A stretch of DNA of 64,000 bases, taken from assembly GCA_018296165.2 (NCBI GenBank), contig JACKQL020000008.1, positions 1,240,001 to 1,304,000 of the forward strand, in the 5' to 3' direction. Origin of the DNA: Termitomyces sp. T153 (taxonomy: Eukaryota > Basidiomycota > Agaricomycetes > Agaricales > Lyophyllaceae). Position numbers and translations under genes: made by a program. The notes below the pieces were generated by a model, which did no database searches, had not been told where the DNA came from, and saw nothing but the letters and a program-made list of their open reading frames with translations. Shown piece after piece: positions 47,491 to 58,079 of this stretch (within the stretch, counting starts at the first letter, position 1; every line of letters begins with the position of its first letter).

Positions 47491-48471
47491 TGATATGATG
47501 TTGTCACACCATTGGGAACATATTAAACACCAGAAGTCAAAACAAACATTTATTAAGGCTGAAAACTGTAAGCCTCCTGGTAAAACAAGTCCCAGCAACA
47601 TTATCCCTTAAACACACCAGAAGAAAGACAGAACAGGATAGGACAAGGACTATACTAGACTATACACTCAATAATAGTCCAATCACTGTAATGGGAGGGG
47701 AAGCATGGGACTGGCAAAAGCACCTGAGTGGCATCAATTCTGGCAAGATCTAGATCTGATCTAAGAATAACCAGATTGGAATGTTGACTGAAAGGAGGTA
47801 AAAGGGGAATGAATATGAAATGAATGGAATGAAGGGAAGGGAAAGGAAAATGAATGGAAGAATATGAAATGAATGGAATGAAGGAAAGGGAAAGGAAGAT
47901 GAATGGAAGAACCTGAATGGGAAAGAACCTGAATGGGGAAGAATATGAAATGAACAAAGGGAACAGATGAATGGAAGAACCTGAATGGGAAAGAACCTGA
48001 ATGGGGAAGAATATGAATGGGAGAAATACAAAGGAGGGAGAGATAAATGGGGCAAATGGAAGCTAAGAATGCAAAGGAGGAATGATGGAACCAGGAACTG
48101 GCCTGTGGCACTGAAACAGGCATGCCAAAAGGGGTAATTAGAATAACAGTTATGAATAAGGGGCTGGAAAGTATGGAACCAAAAGTCACATGTAGGGGGT
48201 GGTCTGTGCACTGTAGAAAGAGGTATAAATAGCCCAAGTAGAGTAGCAAATGGACAGGCAATTAATAGGCAAAGGCTCGGTGGTTCCCAGGGAGTGAATC
48301 ACTTAGGCTGGAGTTTGTTGAGACCCCTCTGCATTCAGAATAGAAATATTTTGGAAGTAAACCCCTTCAACTTCAAGCATTCATCAAGACAGCAGTGTGG
48401 AATTGGAGTAGACTGCCTAAGTCTTCAAGAAAGCCCCAGAACTATCAGTATTACTCTAACCCAGTACTACA
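47491..48471 (+). mobile_element. 5' LTR (981 bp)
   Basis: Runs from TGATATGATG to CAGTACTACA. It contains an internal minisatellite at about 47,810-48,020 built from GAATATGAAATGAATGGAA- and GAACCTGAATGG-type units. Minus-strand open frames of 150-166 codons here are produced by that repeat. Confidence 0.9.
47810..48020. repeat. Minisatellite within the LTR
   Basis: Imperfect tandem GAATGGAAGAA, GAATATGAAAT and AAAGAACCTGAATGGG units. It is also present, reversed, in the inverted LTR (about 55,905-56,115). Confidence 0.75.
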
Positions 48472-48473
48472 TC

Positions 48474-48490
48474 TGGAGCCCACCGCGAGG
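48474..48490 (+). promoter_or_regulatory. Primer binding site
   Basis: TGGAGCCCACCGCGAGG lies two bases after the LTR end, the usual PBS position and TGG start. The complementary tRNA would end CCTCGCGGTGGGCTCCA; I did not assign the isoacceptor. It keeps CpG sites in an otherwise CpG-poor element. Confidence 0.75.
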
Positions 48491-48812
48491 GGCTTTGGCT
48501 TAGAAAGTTTACAAGAAGAAGCACTGTCATCAAGTTCAAAACTTTGTGGACCAGCAAGCAAGGTTCACACATCAAGCTTAAATCAAAATATCATTTGCAC
48601 CAAGAGGGTCTACCCCAGAAAAACTGAAGAGAACAGTGCCAAAGCAAAGGGTCAACACCATAGAGCAAGTTCACAAGCCCACAACCCACAGCAACAAGAC
48701 TAAAGCACTCAATCTAACTAGTGTTGGGGACCCTGAACAAATCTTAAGAGCAAGCAGAAAGAAGACCACTAAAAATCACAATACATCAACATTACAAAAT
48801 CAAACATTCAAT

Positions 48813-50090
48813 ATGCCAGCAGAAGTTACAAAACAAAAGTTACCACTGTCTACAAGCCGTGATGCACCTCGCTTCACTCATACTCAGCCATCAGAAGTCC
48901 GCCGCTTCATCCGGAAGATGGAAAGCCTCTTCAAGGGTGCAGGAATAAATGATGATGAAGAAAGAAAGGAAAAAGTCACAGAGTATGTGGATGCAGAAAC
49001 AGACAGTGAATGGAGAGGGTTGGACAGTTTTAGTGATGGATCAAGCTGGGAGACCTTTGTCAAAGAAGTGCAGAGTTCTTATCCAGAAGCAATATCTGAA
49101 GAAGGAAGTGTGGCCATGCTTGACAAGATCTGCAAAGAGCATGCCAGATTAAGTCAGAATGACACAGAAGAAATTCATGCACTTGTCAGGAAGTTCAGAG
49201 CAGAGGCCAAGAAGTTGACAGGAGTATTGGGGAATGGAGCACTGGTGGAGAAATTCACTAAATGCTTTACTCCAGCATTCAGGGAGCTCATCTTGGCCCA
49301 AGCCTTACAGAAATATGGACATTATAGTGATGTTAACAGGAAGAGACACAAAGATGACAGATTTGATCTGAAAGAAGTCATAAACATAGTGGCTATATTA
49401 GTAGACTCTGGAACTTCCTTCAGGAGTGAAGAAACTACAAAAGAAAGAGGGTCAGGGATGATCAAGGTTAAGCAGGAGGCTGATTTGGAGACTGAGGGAA
49501 GGTTAGCCAACCTTCAGGATGGAGTTGTGGCTTTGGGAAAAGAGATGAGTAGCTTGAGGGGATTTATGCAGACCATGAACAATGAGTGGAAGGCAAAAAG
49601 TCAGACTTCTGTGCAAGGGGGACTGCAGAATAGGATTGGGGTACCTGCACAGACGCTGCAGACCATGCAGTTCCAAGGCAACAGCAATACAGCTGCTGGA
49701 ATAAATTGTTATCATTGTTGGGAGCTAGGACATCGTACCAATGATTGTGGATACCTAAAAACTCAACTCCAAGAGGGAAAGCTCATTCTTTTTGAAGGCA
49801 GGCCTAGGTTACCTTCTGGGGATCCTATTTCCAGGAGTCCACCTAATGTGCCTCCTAAAGAAAGGGTCAATACCATCATGGATCCAAAAGCTGCAGCCTT
49901 CTATGGTTGGGTAGAAGAACCTTTAGTAACTATGCCAAGTGTGGCTACTTATGTGCAGGCAGTCCCCAAAGAGAAAGAAGACTTGGAGAAGAAGATAGAG
50001 GAATTGCAGAACTTGGTGTCAAGTCTAATAACCACTAGGAGTCAGGTTTATGAGAAGGGCACCCAGCAGCAGAAACAGGAGGGTTTTTAG
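48813..50090 (+). CDS. gag: Gag polyprotein with CCHC zinc knuckle
   Basis: The first ATG of the open frame is at 48,813 (MPAEVTKQKLPLS), giving 425 residues. An N-terminal capsid-like helical region (RRFIRKMESLFKGAG ... ALVRKFRAEAKKL ... LVEKFTKCF) is followed by a coiled segment and a zinc knuckle CYHCWELGHRTNDC (C-x2-C-x4-H-x4-C, about residues 299-312). A C-terminal coil (KEKEDLEKKIEELQNL) follows. Known: Gag assembles the virus-like particle and binds element RNA. The frame ends in TAG at 50,088-50,090, directly after a GGGTTTT heptamer that can shift readers into the protease frame. Intact in this copy. Confidence 0.9.
   Translation: MPAEVTKQKLPLSTSRDAPRFTHTQPSEVRRFIRKMESLFKGAGINDDEERKEKVTEYVDAETDSEWRGLDSFSDGSSWETFVKEVQSSYPEAISEEGSVAMLDKICKEHARLSQNDTEEIHALVRKFRAEAKKLTGVLGNGALVEKFTKCFTPAFRELILAQALQKYGHYSDVNRKRHKDDRFDLKEVINIVAILVDSGTSFRSEETTKERGSGMIKVKQEADLETEGRLANLQDGVVALGKEMSSLRGFMQTMNNEWKAKSQTSVQGGLQNRIGVPAQTLQTMQFQGNSNTAAGINCYHCWELGHRTNDCGYLKTQLQEGKLILFEGRPRLPSGDPISRSPPNVPPKERVNTIMDPKAAAFYGWVEEPLVTMPSVATYVQAVPKEKEDLEKKIEELQNLVSSLITTRSQVYEKGTQQQKQEGF
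50081..50087 (+). promoter_or_regulatory. Predicted -1 ribosomal frameshift site, gag-pro
   Basis: GGGTTTT is read in the gag frame as G-GGT-TTT, the exact X-XXY-YYZ phasing, and is followed at once by TAG. After a -1 slip the reading continues TTA GAG AAC in the pro frame without a stop. A perfect 8-bp stem (50,104-50,111 with 50,144-50,151) lies downstream, although its 16-nt spacer is longer than usual. Confidence 0.7.
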
Positions 50091-51103
50091 AGAACTCAAG
50101 GAGGGTGGTAGATGGCAAGGTCCAGCCTGAATTGAGGACACCACTACCACCTGAGAGTGATCTAAGAAGGCAAAGGGGGGTCATAGAGATAGAAAAAGGA
50201 AGTCTGCCATTTGAGCAGGTGCCTGCTGTTAATGGAGACAGAGTGATAAAATTTCAAAATGAGAAGAAAGACTTGTATCAACCCAGAATATGGCAAAGAA
50301 AAGAGGAAGAAATTGTTAGTAAAATACTGGATAGTGAAGTAACAGTCTCTACCAGGGAACTGTTGAAGGTACCAGCAATACAGGAAGCTTTGGAGAAGAC
50401 CTGGAGAAAGAAAGAAGGTGCTACCAAATGGTCAGCAGCCAAGGTCTTTGTGCAGGATAGTGAGGAGGAATCTGGGATGACACAAGTCAACATAGATGAC
50501 TTGCCTCAACCAAGTTATCATATCTCAAAAGGTGAAGAAGAAGGAATTCCAAAGGGATCAGTAGTTCATGAAGACTGTGTTGCTACCTTCTTGGAACAGC
50601 TTCCACCAGGGGATAGGCCTGAAATGGTCTATGTGGCTAGAGACTTGCAAGTGTTAAGGTCTCTGTACCCTAGTGTGAATGACCAGGCCAAGGTGGAAGC
50701 CATATTGGATAGTGGGTCTCAGATTGTGTGCATGGCCTTGGACAAAGCTCTAAGTTTGGGCCTAACTTGGGATCCTGACATAAGACTGCACATGGAGAGT
50801 GCCAATCAGCAAGTCAATGAGTCTTTGGGAATGGCTAAGAATGTGCCCTTCAAGTTTGCTGAAGGTTTCACAATATACTTGTAAGTGCATATATTTGAGA
50901 AACCTGCCTATACAGTACTACTGGGGAGGCCATTTGATACAGCAACAGAGAGCAATGTGCAGAACTCGAAGGATGGGAGTGCAATTATCACCATCAGGGA
51001 TCCTAATACTGGGAAGAGAACTGCACTACCCACCTTTGAGAGAGGGAAGAAATCTCCTGACAAAAATGAAGACTTGGGAAAAGTGTCAGCCTTGAGGAAT
51101 TGA
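50088..51103 (+). CDS. pro: Aspartic protease region (pro), -1 frame, one in-frame stop
   Basis: The frame is entered by -1 shift at 50,081-50,087. A linker of about 200 residues with charged segments leads to the retropepsin motif AILDSGSQIVCM (about 50,697-50,732) with the catalytic DSG, then a hydrophobic flap region and TVLLGRPFDTATES (about 50,910). A TAA at 50,882-50,884 interrupts between FTIYL and VHIFEKPAYT; relatives have Gln here, so one C-to-T change explains it. The stop lies inside a GTAAGT string, but no matching splice acceptor restores a sensible protein. The frame closes with TGA at 51,101-51,103, overlapping pol. Known: the protease cleaves Gag and Pol. Confidence 0.8.
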
Positions 51104-54100
51104 TCCCTGACCAAGGAGAGGCTGCAGTAATGATAGAGGGCAGTGAAGAGGAGGGTTTCTGGATTAAGGGGTACTGTGTTAAGGAAAAGAGCTTTGAGCA
51201 GCAAGAACTCAAGGATGCATTCTTGTATGCTTACTATGCCACTGGAGTAGCAGGAGAAAGGACAGGGCAGTTATTAGGAGCTTATCTGAATGGGGAGCTA
51301 GGATACCTACCTGAAGAATTCAAGAGTGGGGGGAAGAAAAGTCAGGAAGAAACAGTACAAGTGTTTGGGAAGTATAAGCCTGTAGCCAAGAAAGTTAGGC
51401 CAGTCCTAGGTACTACACCAGAAGAGTTCAGGATAGAGAGGAATATCATTGGGGACCCTTTGAAGGCTATGCCACCTTTGAATCCAAATCCACCTGAATT
51501 CAGACCTACTGGGAGGTACACAGAAGAGTGCAAACAGATTATAGACAAAGCACATGAAGGGGAGTTTCTATGGCCAGAAGAAAGAAAGTTACTGCACCAC
51601 TTGATGATGCAGCAAAATGAAGCTTTTGCATGGAATGATAGTCAGAAGGGGAAGTTCAAAGAGGAATACTTTCCACCAGTGGTGATGCCAGTAGTACCTC
51701 ACCAGCCATGGGTGTTGAAAAACAGACCCATTCCTCCTGGAAAGTACAATGATCTGTGCAAGGAGATTAAGGGGAAGTTGGAAGCAGGGGTTTATGAGAG
51801 GTCAAATTCCTCATATAGATCACAATGGTTTGCAGTTCTGAAGAAGGATGGGAAAAGTCTAAGGATTGTGCATAGTCTGGAACCTCTAAACAAGGTCACA
51901 ATAGCACATTCTGGAGTACCTCCTGCTACAGAAGAGCTAGCCAACCACTTTGCTGGAAGAGCATGTGGAGGCATGTGTGATCTCTATGTTGGATATGATG
52001 AAAGAACTTTGGACCCCAAGTCCAGAGATTATACAACCTTTCGGACACCCTATGGAGCTTTGAGATTGGTTACATTACCAATGGGATGGACTAATTCAGT
52101 TCCTATATTCCATGATGATGTTACCTATATCTTGCAGGAAGAAATACCCCATCTCACTTGGCCTTACATTGATGATGTTCCAATAAGAGGACCAGAGACT
52201 AGGTATGAGCTAGAAGGGGGAGGTTATGAGACCATTGCAGAAAACAAGGGGATTAGGCGCTTTGTATGGGAGCATCTGAACAATGTGAATAGGATTGTGC
52301 AGCGCATCAAGTATGCTGGAGGAACCTTTTCAGGGATTAAGTCTGTGCTATGTGCAGATGAAATAACTGTAGTAGGTCACTTGTGCTCTTATGAAGGTCG
52401 CAAGCCAGAAACAAAGAGATATGCAGTAGTCATGAGCTGGGGAGACTGTCATAATGTCTCAGAGGTTAGAAAGTTTCTGGGGACTTGTGGCACATTTAGG
52501 ATGTTCATCCAAGATTATGCCAAGATCTCAGAACCTATTAATAGGTTGACTAAGGAAGATGTGGCCTTTGTCTGGGGAGAAGAACAGAAGGAGGCTATGA
52601 AGGAAATGAAGAGGAGGTTAGCAAGTTGTGCAGCCCTGAAACCCATAGACTATGAGTCTGAAGGTGCTGTAATCTTGGCAGTGGACACTTCTTGGATGGC
52701 TGTTGGGTTTGGTATCTTCCAGGAGGATGGTAGCAATCCCAAGATAAGGACTTGTGCTAGACTAGGGTCAATCACTCTGAATGAGAGAAAAGCCAGGTTT
52801 TCACAACCTAAGAGGGAGTTGTATGGGCTTATGAGAGCCTTGCAAGTCAGCAGCTATTGGTTACTAGGGTGCAGGAAGCTTATTGTTGAGAGTGATGCTA
52901 AGTACCTGAAAGGGATGCTAAGCAATCCAGGGATTGGGCCTAATGCCACTATAATGTGCTGAGTGGAAGCTGTACTTATGTATCACTTCACCTTGAGGCA
53001 TGTCCCAGGGAAGACTTTCAGTATGGATGGTTTATCTCGCAGGGAGAAGCAGCCAGGGGATGAGGAGTATGCTCCTGTAGATCAGTCACTATTGGATGAT
53101 CCCAAACCAATGATCTTTGAATATCCAGATGAGAGTAACAAAGTACCTGGTTGGGAGGAGCATGTGCCCCTCAAGTTGGAAGACTTCATAGACCAGATTG
53201 ACACAAGAGGAGGTTACTTGCTAGCAACATCTCCAGAAGATGTGCAAGAAGAAGTGAAGTTGGGTAGAGACAGGGAGCAGGGGATAGGCTTAAGGTTGCA
53301 AGAGAAGAGTAATAAAGCAGGAACTACCTTGAATCCAGTGGCAGTTCTAACTTTGTCTACACTCTTGTTACCAGAAGAACCCTCTTCCTCTACAGTAGGA
53401 GAGTACCAAGAAGAAAGAAGAACAAAGAAGGGGAAAACCTTAGATAGTCTCTTGCCTCTAGTGCAGGACTGGCTTAGGCATCCTGGAAAAGTACAAAGAG
53501 AAGTGTTAGGGATGAAGGAAGGACAGTTTCTCAAGTTTGCAAGACAATTCTTCTTTGATCTTAAAGGAAGGCTCTATAGAAGAGGAGAAGAAGGAAAACA
53601 CAAGCTAGTGATAGAGAAGGACAGGAGGATGTACATGTTGAAGTCAGCCCATGATGCACTAGGCCATAGAGGGACCTTTGCAACTAAAGCCTTGTTAGAG
53701 GAAAGGTTTTGGTGGCCAGAAATGGAAGCAGATGTAAAGTGGTACATAGACACTTGTCATGCTTGCCAAGTTCGTCAGAAGGTGGCAGTGTGCAGGCAAC
53801 CAGTGGTAGCCTATACTCCCAGTATATTTGAAACCATACACTTGGATACCATGCATATGACACCAAGTTCAAATGGGTGTAAATATATTGTACATGGGAG
53901 GTGTGCTTTAACCTCATGGATGGAAGGTAGACCTTTGAGGAAGGACAACCACAAGTTGATTGGGCAGTGGCTATTTGAAGAAGTAATCTGTAGATGGGGG
54001 TGCATAAGCAACATTGTGACAGACAATGCTGGGCAGTTTACAAAGGTGGTACATTGGCTATCTAAGAAGTATGGGATACAGGGCATAACTATTGCTCCCT

Positions 54101-54858
54101 ATAATTCTAGAGCTAATGGAAGGATGGAAAGACCACATTGGGATGTGAGGCAAGCCTTGTATAAAGCCTGTGAAGACAAGACCAAGTGGTATTGGTTCTT
54201 CTGGCATGTAATGTGGGCAGACAGGATCACAGTTAGAAAGAGGTTTGGGTGTCCCCCCTTTTTCTTAGTAACTGGAGCACATCCTATTCTACCATTGGAC
54301 TTAGTGGAGGCAACTTGGTTAGTGGACTGGCCTGAAGAGCCAGTGTCTACTGAAGAACTAGTTGGCCTCAGGGCTCAAGCATTGGCAAAGCACTATCAGC
54401 ATGTGGAGGAGATGAGGAGCAGAGTTAGTAAGGAAAAGTTGAAATGGGCAGAGAACTTCACAAGAGAAAATGAAACCTCTATTAAAGAATACAAGTTCAA
54501 GCCAAAAGACTTAGTATTGGTTAGGAATATGGTGGCAGCCAAGTCATTGAGTGGGAAGATGTCTGCTCGCTATTGGGGACCTATGGTAGTGCTCACAAGA
54601 ACTAAAGGGGGCAACTACATAGTGGCAGAGTTGGATGGTACTGTGTGGCAAGAAAGGGTGGCAGCATTTAGGGTCATTCCTTACAAGGCTAGGCAACACA
54701 TCATGCTGCCTACCAGTATAGAAGAATGGATTGATATCACTCCATCTAAACTACAAGAGCTAAGGGAAGAAAGGACTGAAGGAAATGTTGAGAAGGATCT
54801 CTATCTTGAGGGTGTGCATTTGCAGGAAGAAATTCCACAAGTCACAGGATCCAACTGA
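51070..54858 (+). CDS. pol: Pol polyprotein: reverse transcriptase, RNase H, integrase (one in-frame TGA)
   Basis: Open from 51,070 in the -1 frame relative to pro and entered by the second frameshift. Reverse transcriptase (about 51,650-52,420) contains YRSQWFAVLKKDG, LRIVHSLEPLN, FRTPYGALRLVTLPMGWTNS and the catalytic YIDD at 52,165-52,176. RNase H (about 52,670-52,930) shows LAVDTSW, KRELYGLMRAL and VESDAKYL. TGA at 52,960-52,962 replaces the expected Trp before the VEAVLMYHFTLRHVPG strand; the same frame continues to 54,858. Integrase follows: HHCC zinc finger (HDALGHRG ... CHACQ), core with Asp at 53,845, Asp at 54,022 and Glu at 54,127, and a GPY/F-like module (YWGPMVVLTR, about 54,570). 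About 1,260 residues originally. No chromodomain is evident. Known: copies element RNA to cDNA and inserts it. Confidence 0.93.
51076..51082 (+). promoter_or_regulatory. Predicted -1 ribosomal frameshift site, pro-pol
   Basis: GGGAAAA is read in the pro frame as G-GGA-AAA, correct slippery phasing. It lies inside the only overlap of the two frames (pol open from 51,070; pro stop at 51,101). A hairpin CAGCC/GGCTG (51,087-51,091 with 51,120-51,124), extended by TTG/CAA with a bulge, begins 4 nt downstream. Confidence 0.75.
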
Positions 54859-55101
54859 GTAAGGATCTGAAGAAACAGGGTTTTTGGGACCAGTAGGAGG
54901 AGACATGAGGAACTAAGGGATTGAGGAGGTGAATGACAGAGAGGAGGGATAAAATGTCATTTGGAGGGATAGGGTGACAGCCACAACATGCAAGAGAAAC
55001 CTCAAAAACATTGCAAAGAGAAAGGGACACATGTTGTGAAATTATGTCAAAAATATGGAACTTAGCCTATTCTGGAACTGTAGATGACTGAGGACAGTCA
55101 T

Positions 55102-55119
55102 TATTTGGTGGGGGGGAGA
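55102..55119 (+). promoter_or_regulatory. Polypurine tract
   Basis: GGTGGGGGGGAGA directly before the 3' LTR start, the usual primer site for plus-strand synthesis. Confidence 0.8.
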
Positions 55120-55450
55120 TGATATGATGTTGTCACACCATTGGGAACATATTAAACACCAGAAGTCAAAACAAACATTTATTAAGGCTGAAAACTGTAA
55201 GCCTCCTGGTAAAACAAGTCCCAGCAACATTATCCCTTAAACACACCAGAAGAAAGACAGAACAGGATAGGACAAGGACTATACTAGACTATACACTCAA
55301 TAATAGTCCAATCACTGTAATGGGAGGGGAAGCATGGGACTGGCAAAAGCACCTGAGTGGCATCAATTCTGGCAAGATCTAGATCTGATCTAAGAATAAC
55401 CAGATTGGAATGTTGACTGAAAGGAGGTAAAAGGGGAATGAATATGAAAT
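55120..55450 (+). mobile_element. Truncated direct 3' LTR (first 331 bp)
   Basis: It matches 47,491-47,821 of the 5' LTR with no difference seen, then stops abruptly at GAATATGAAAT before the junction ATCGA. Confidence 0.9.
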
Positions 55451-55455
55451 ATCGA

Positions 55456-56436
55456 TGTAGTACTGGGTTAGAGTAATACTGATAGTTCTGGGGCTTTCTT
55501 GAAGACTTAGGCAGTCTACTCCAATTCAACACTGATGTCTTGATGAATGCTTGAAGTTGAAGGGGTTTACTTCCAAAATATTTCTATTCTGAATGCAGAG
55601 GGGTCTCAACAAACTTCAGCCTAAGTGATTCACTCCCTGGGAACCACCGAGCCTTTGCCTATTAATTGCCTGTCCATTTGCTACTCTACTTGGGCTATTT
55701 ATACCTCTTTCTACAGTGCACAGACCACCCTCTACATGTGACTTTTGGTTCCATACTTTTCAGCCCCTTATTCATAACTGTTATTCTAATTCCCCCTTTT
55801 GGCATGCCTGTTTCAGTGCCACAGGCCAGTTCCTGGTTCCATCATTCCTCCTTTGCATTCTTAGCTTCCATTTGCCCCATTTATCTCTCCCTCCTTTGTA
55901 TTTCTCCCATTCATATTCTTCCCCATTCAGGTTCTTTCCCATTCAGGTTCTTCCATTCATCTGTTCCCTTTGTTCATTTCATATTCTTCCCCATTCAGGT
56001 TCTTTCCCATTCAGGTTCTTCCATTCATCTTCCTTTCCCTTTCCTTCATTCCATTCATTTCATATTCTTCCATTCATCTTCCTTTCCCTTCCCTTCATTC
56101 CATTCATTTCATATTCATTCCCCTTTTACCTCCTTTCAGTCAACATTCCAATCTGGTTATTCTTAGATCAGATCTAGATCTTGCCAGAATTGATGCCACT
56201 CAGGTGCTTTTGCCAGTCCCATGCTTCCCCTCCCATTACAGTGATTGGACTATTATTGAGTGTATAGTCTAGTATAGTCCTTGTCCTATCCTGTTCTGTC
56301 TTTCTTCTGGTGTGTTTAAGGGATAATGTTGCTGGGACTTGTTTTACCAGGAGGCTTACAGTTTTCAGCCTTAATAAATGTTTGTTTTGACTTCTGGTGT
56401 TTAATATGTTCCCAATGGTGTGACAACATCATATCA
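55456..56436 (-). mobile_element. Complete LTR in inverted orientation (981 bp)
   Basis: This is the reverse complement of the 5' LTR over its full length, from TGTAGTACTGGG to ATCATATCA. The two bases before it (the complement of TC) equal the two spacer bases between the 5' LTR and the PBS. At least seven substitutions separate it from the 5' LTR. Plus-strand open frames of 150-166 codons here mirror those of the 5' LTR and are not genes. Confidence 0.9.
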
Positions 56437-58079
56437 ACACCCAGCATGAGCTTTGACAGTTTGCTTTATCCTGTTGAGGTCAGATGTTATGCCCACAACA
56501 CTCATGTCAATGATGTCCATGTGCTTGTCAAGAGCTCACAGTGTTATATTGTACTGCCAGAGCATCTTCTCCATCTCTGTAAATCTTGTCTCCTCAGCTA
56601 GCACAAACCCTGACCTCATCTCTTCTAATACAATCTCAATTCCTTCATTGATAAAATCAAACTGTTAGTTCAACTCTGCCATAGCTTGTAAAAGGACAGC
56701 TTTGGATGGATTTGGTAGAGATGGGCAGATCTGCCTGCTGCTTGCTCTTTTCCTTTCCACTCATTGTTAGTGGGTCTGCTTGCTCCTTCCTCTTTCTGCT
56801 GGCCACTAGCAGATCCATCCATTTCTTTCTCCTTTCTTTTCTGCTGGCTGCTTGCATATCTGTCAGCCAGATTGTTGACAGCCTAGCAACTGGTGTTGTT
56901 GGTTCTGCCTGTTGTTAGTAAATGATTTCAGTTGGAGAAATCAACACTTACCCTCAACATACTCAGCAGACTTGGGTTTTCTCTGCCTTTTCTCCTTCTT
57001 TCCCTTCTTGCTCTTGTTCCTCCAGACCTCTTCCTTATGGTCCCTTGTAAGACTGCATGTTTTGCCGGCAAGCATCACATGAGGTTCCTCCCTTTGTCCT
57101 TACACATTGGAGCCCCTTCTTTTAACAGTATTGGCAAGGGGGGTCCAACCATGCCTCTGCACAAGGAGGTGCTGTAATGAGGTACTTCTCTAACCTTATT
57201 GACAGTGTGATTTCCTCCTGCCAACATTCCTCATCATCAGAATGCTTGTTGTCATCATTCTTGTCATTCTTGTTGTCTTTGTCCAAGGTGATGGATTGCT
57301 ATTTGGACTGGCTAGATGGGGGAGGACTATGAGGTGGAGTTTTGGTAGTGTATTTCCTCCATTCTTGTTTGGGAATCTGTGCTTTGCTAGCCTTCCTGAT
57401 TAGCTGGGGTTGGCCTGGGACTAGCTCTGCTGGAGAGGATGGACTTGATGCTAATACTCTACTGGGTTTTGATGAGGGACCCACTGGGAACCACTGGACC
57501 TGCTGGACCCACCAGACTCACTGGCAGCATTGGCAAATCAATTGCTGAAATCTGTTTGAAAATTTCTGAAGGTGAGGAATCCAATGTTGAACACAGACCT
57601 GCCACTCCTCCTACTGCTTGGCCCTTGTTGACCTCCTGAGCTTCCTTCCTTTCCTGCCTATTCTTTCAACTCCTCAATTGCCTTCACATCTAACAGCTTG
57701 TCTAATAAAATTTAGAGGGCCTCATTGGAGAAGCTTTTCCTAGCAGAACAAGTTGTTTGTCCTTGGCCTGGGAAATTTGCTTCCACAAAGATTCATGAAC
57801 ACAATCTGTGAGTGTTGCATAGTATCCTACAAGTGGGGTTGCTACCAATTCTTTAACTCTGCCCTGGAGATCTAACAAGTCTCCTCTCAGAGCAGAGACC
57901 AACACAGAGTTCTCAGTGTTGTAGAGCTGTTGTAAAAGGACTTCAGTGGATAGATACATAGCATAGTGGACAGAAATGAGTGGATGAGCAGCAGCCAGTG
58001 AGCAAAAGAGGACTTGAAAGTCAAGAATTTGAAAATTAGGGTCATATGCATCTGTTGATTTATATGTACCATCCAAAAG

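Larger units (their letters stand above)
47491..56436 (+). mobile_element. Ty3/Gypsy LTR retrotransposon with gag, pro, pol in three frames and an inverted terminal LTR
   Basis: Layout: 5' LTR 47,491-48,471; PBS at 48,474; gag 48,813-50,090; pro to 51,103; pol to 54,858; polypurine tract just before 55,120; direct 3' LTR truncated after 331 bp (55,120-55,450); 5-bp junction ATCGA; and a complete LTR in reverse orientation (55,456-56,436, 981 bp). ACAC flanks both outer ends. The two full LTRs differ at about seven sites by eye, under 1 percent, so the insertion is young. Two in-frame stops (pro TAA at 50,882, pol TGA at 52,960) probably inactivate it. Confidence 0.92.
46881..58076 (-). pseudogene. 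Cysteine-cluster gene(s) split by the 8.9-kb Gypsy insertion
   Basis: Minus-strand coding-like sequence occurs on both sides of the retrotransposon. Right side: 58,076-57,702 (an ATG frame with helical, Leu-rich sequence, possibly a separate gene); about 57,650-57,050 (Ser/Pro-rich, then CQYC-x6-C-x8-CDAC, a Zn2Cys6-like cluster containing a stop); 56,857-56,657 (Lys/Arg/Glu-rich); then helical sequence up to 56,437. Left side: 47,486-47,430 continues the helix (NKVNIVALRGMVDNLQN), and 47,366-46,881 is a Thr/Ser/Ala-rich tail with repeated TGPATS-type units. Removing the insertion and one ACAC joins the helical part in one frame. Several stops and CpG depletion show that decay preceded or accompanied insertion. 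Confidence 0.5.

Noticed and set aside
47750..48261. Minus-strand frames of 153-166 codons rich in Phe/His/Pro/Ser
   Set aside because: They lie in the LTR and come from its minisatellite; the same frames reappear on the plus strand in the inverted LTR.
50882..50950. Possible intron starting with GTAAGT in pro
   Set aside because: No nearby acceptor gives an in-frame protein, and the downstream sequence continues the protease family pattern without a gap, so a nonsense change is simpler.
55666..56177. Plus-strand frames of 153-166 codons
   Set aside because: Mirror image of the LTR frames above, with a few substitutions; LTR sequence, not genes.
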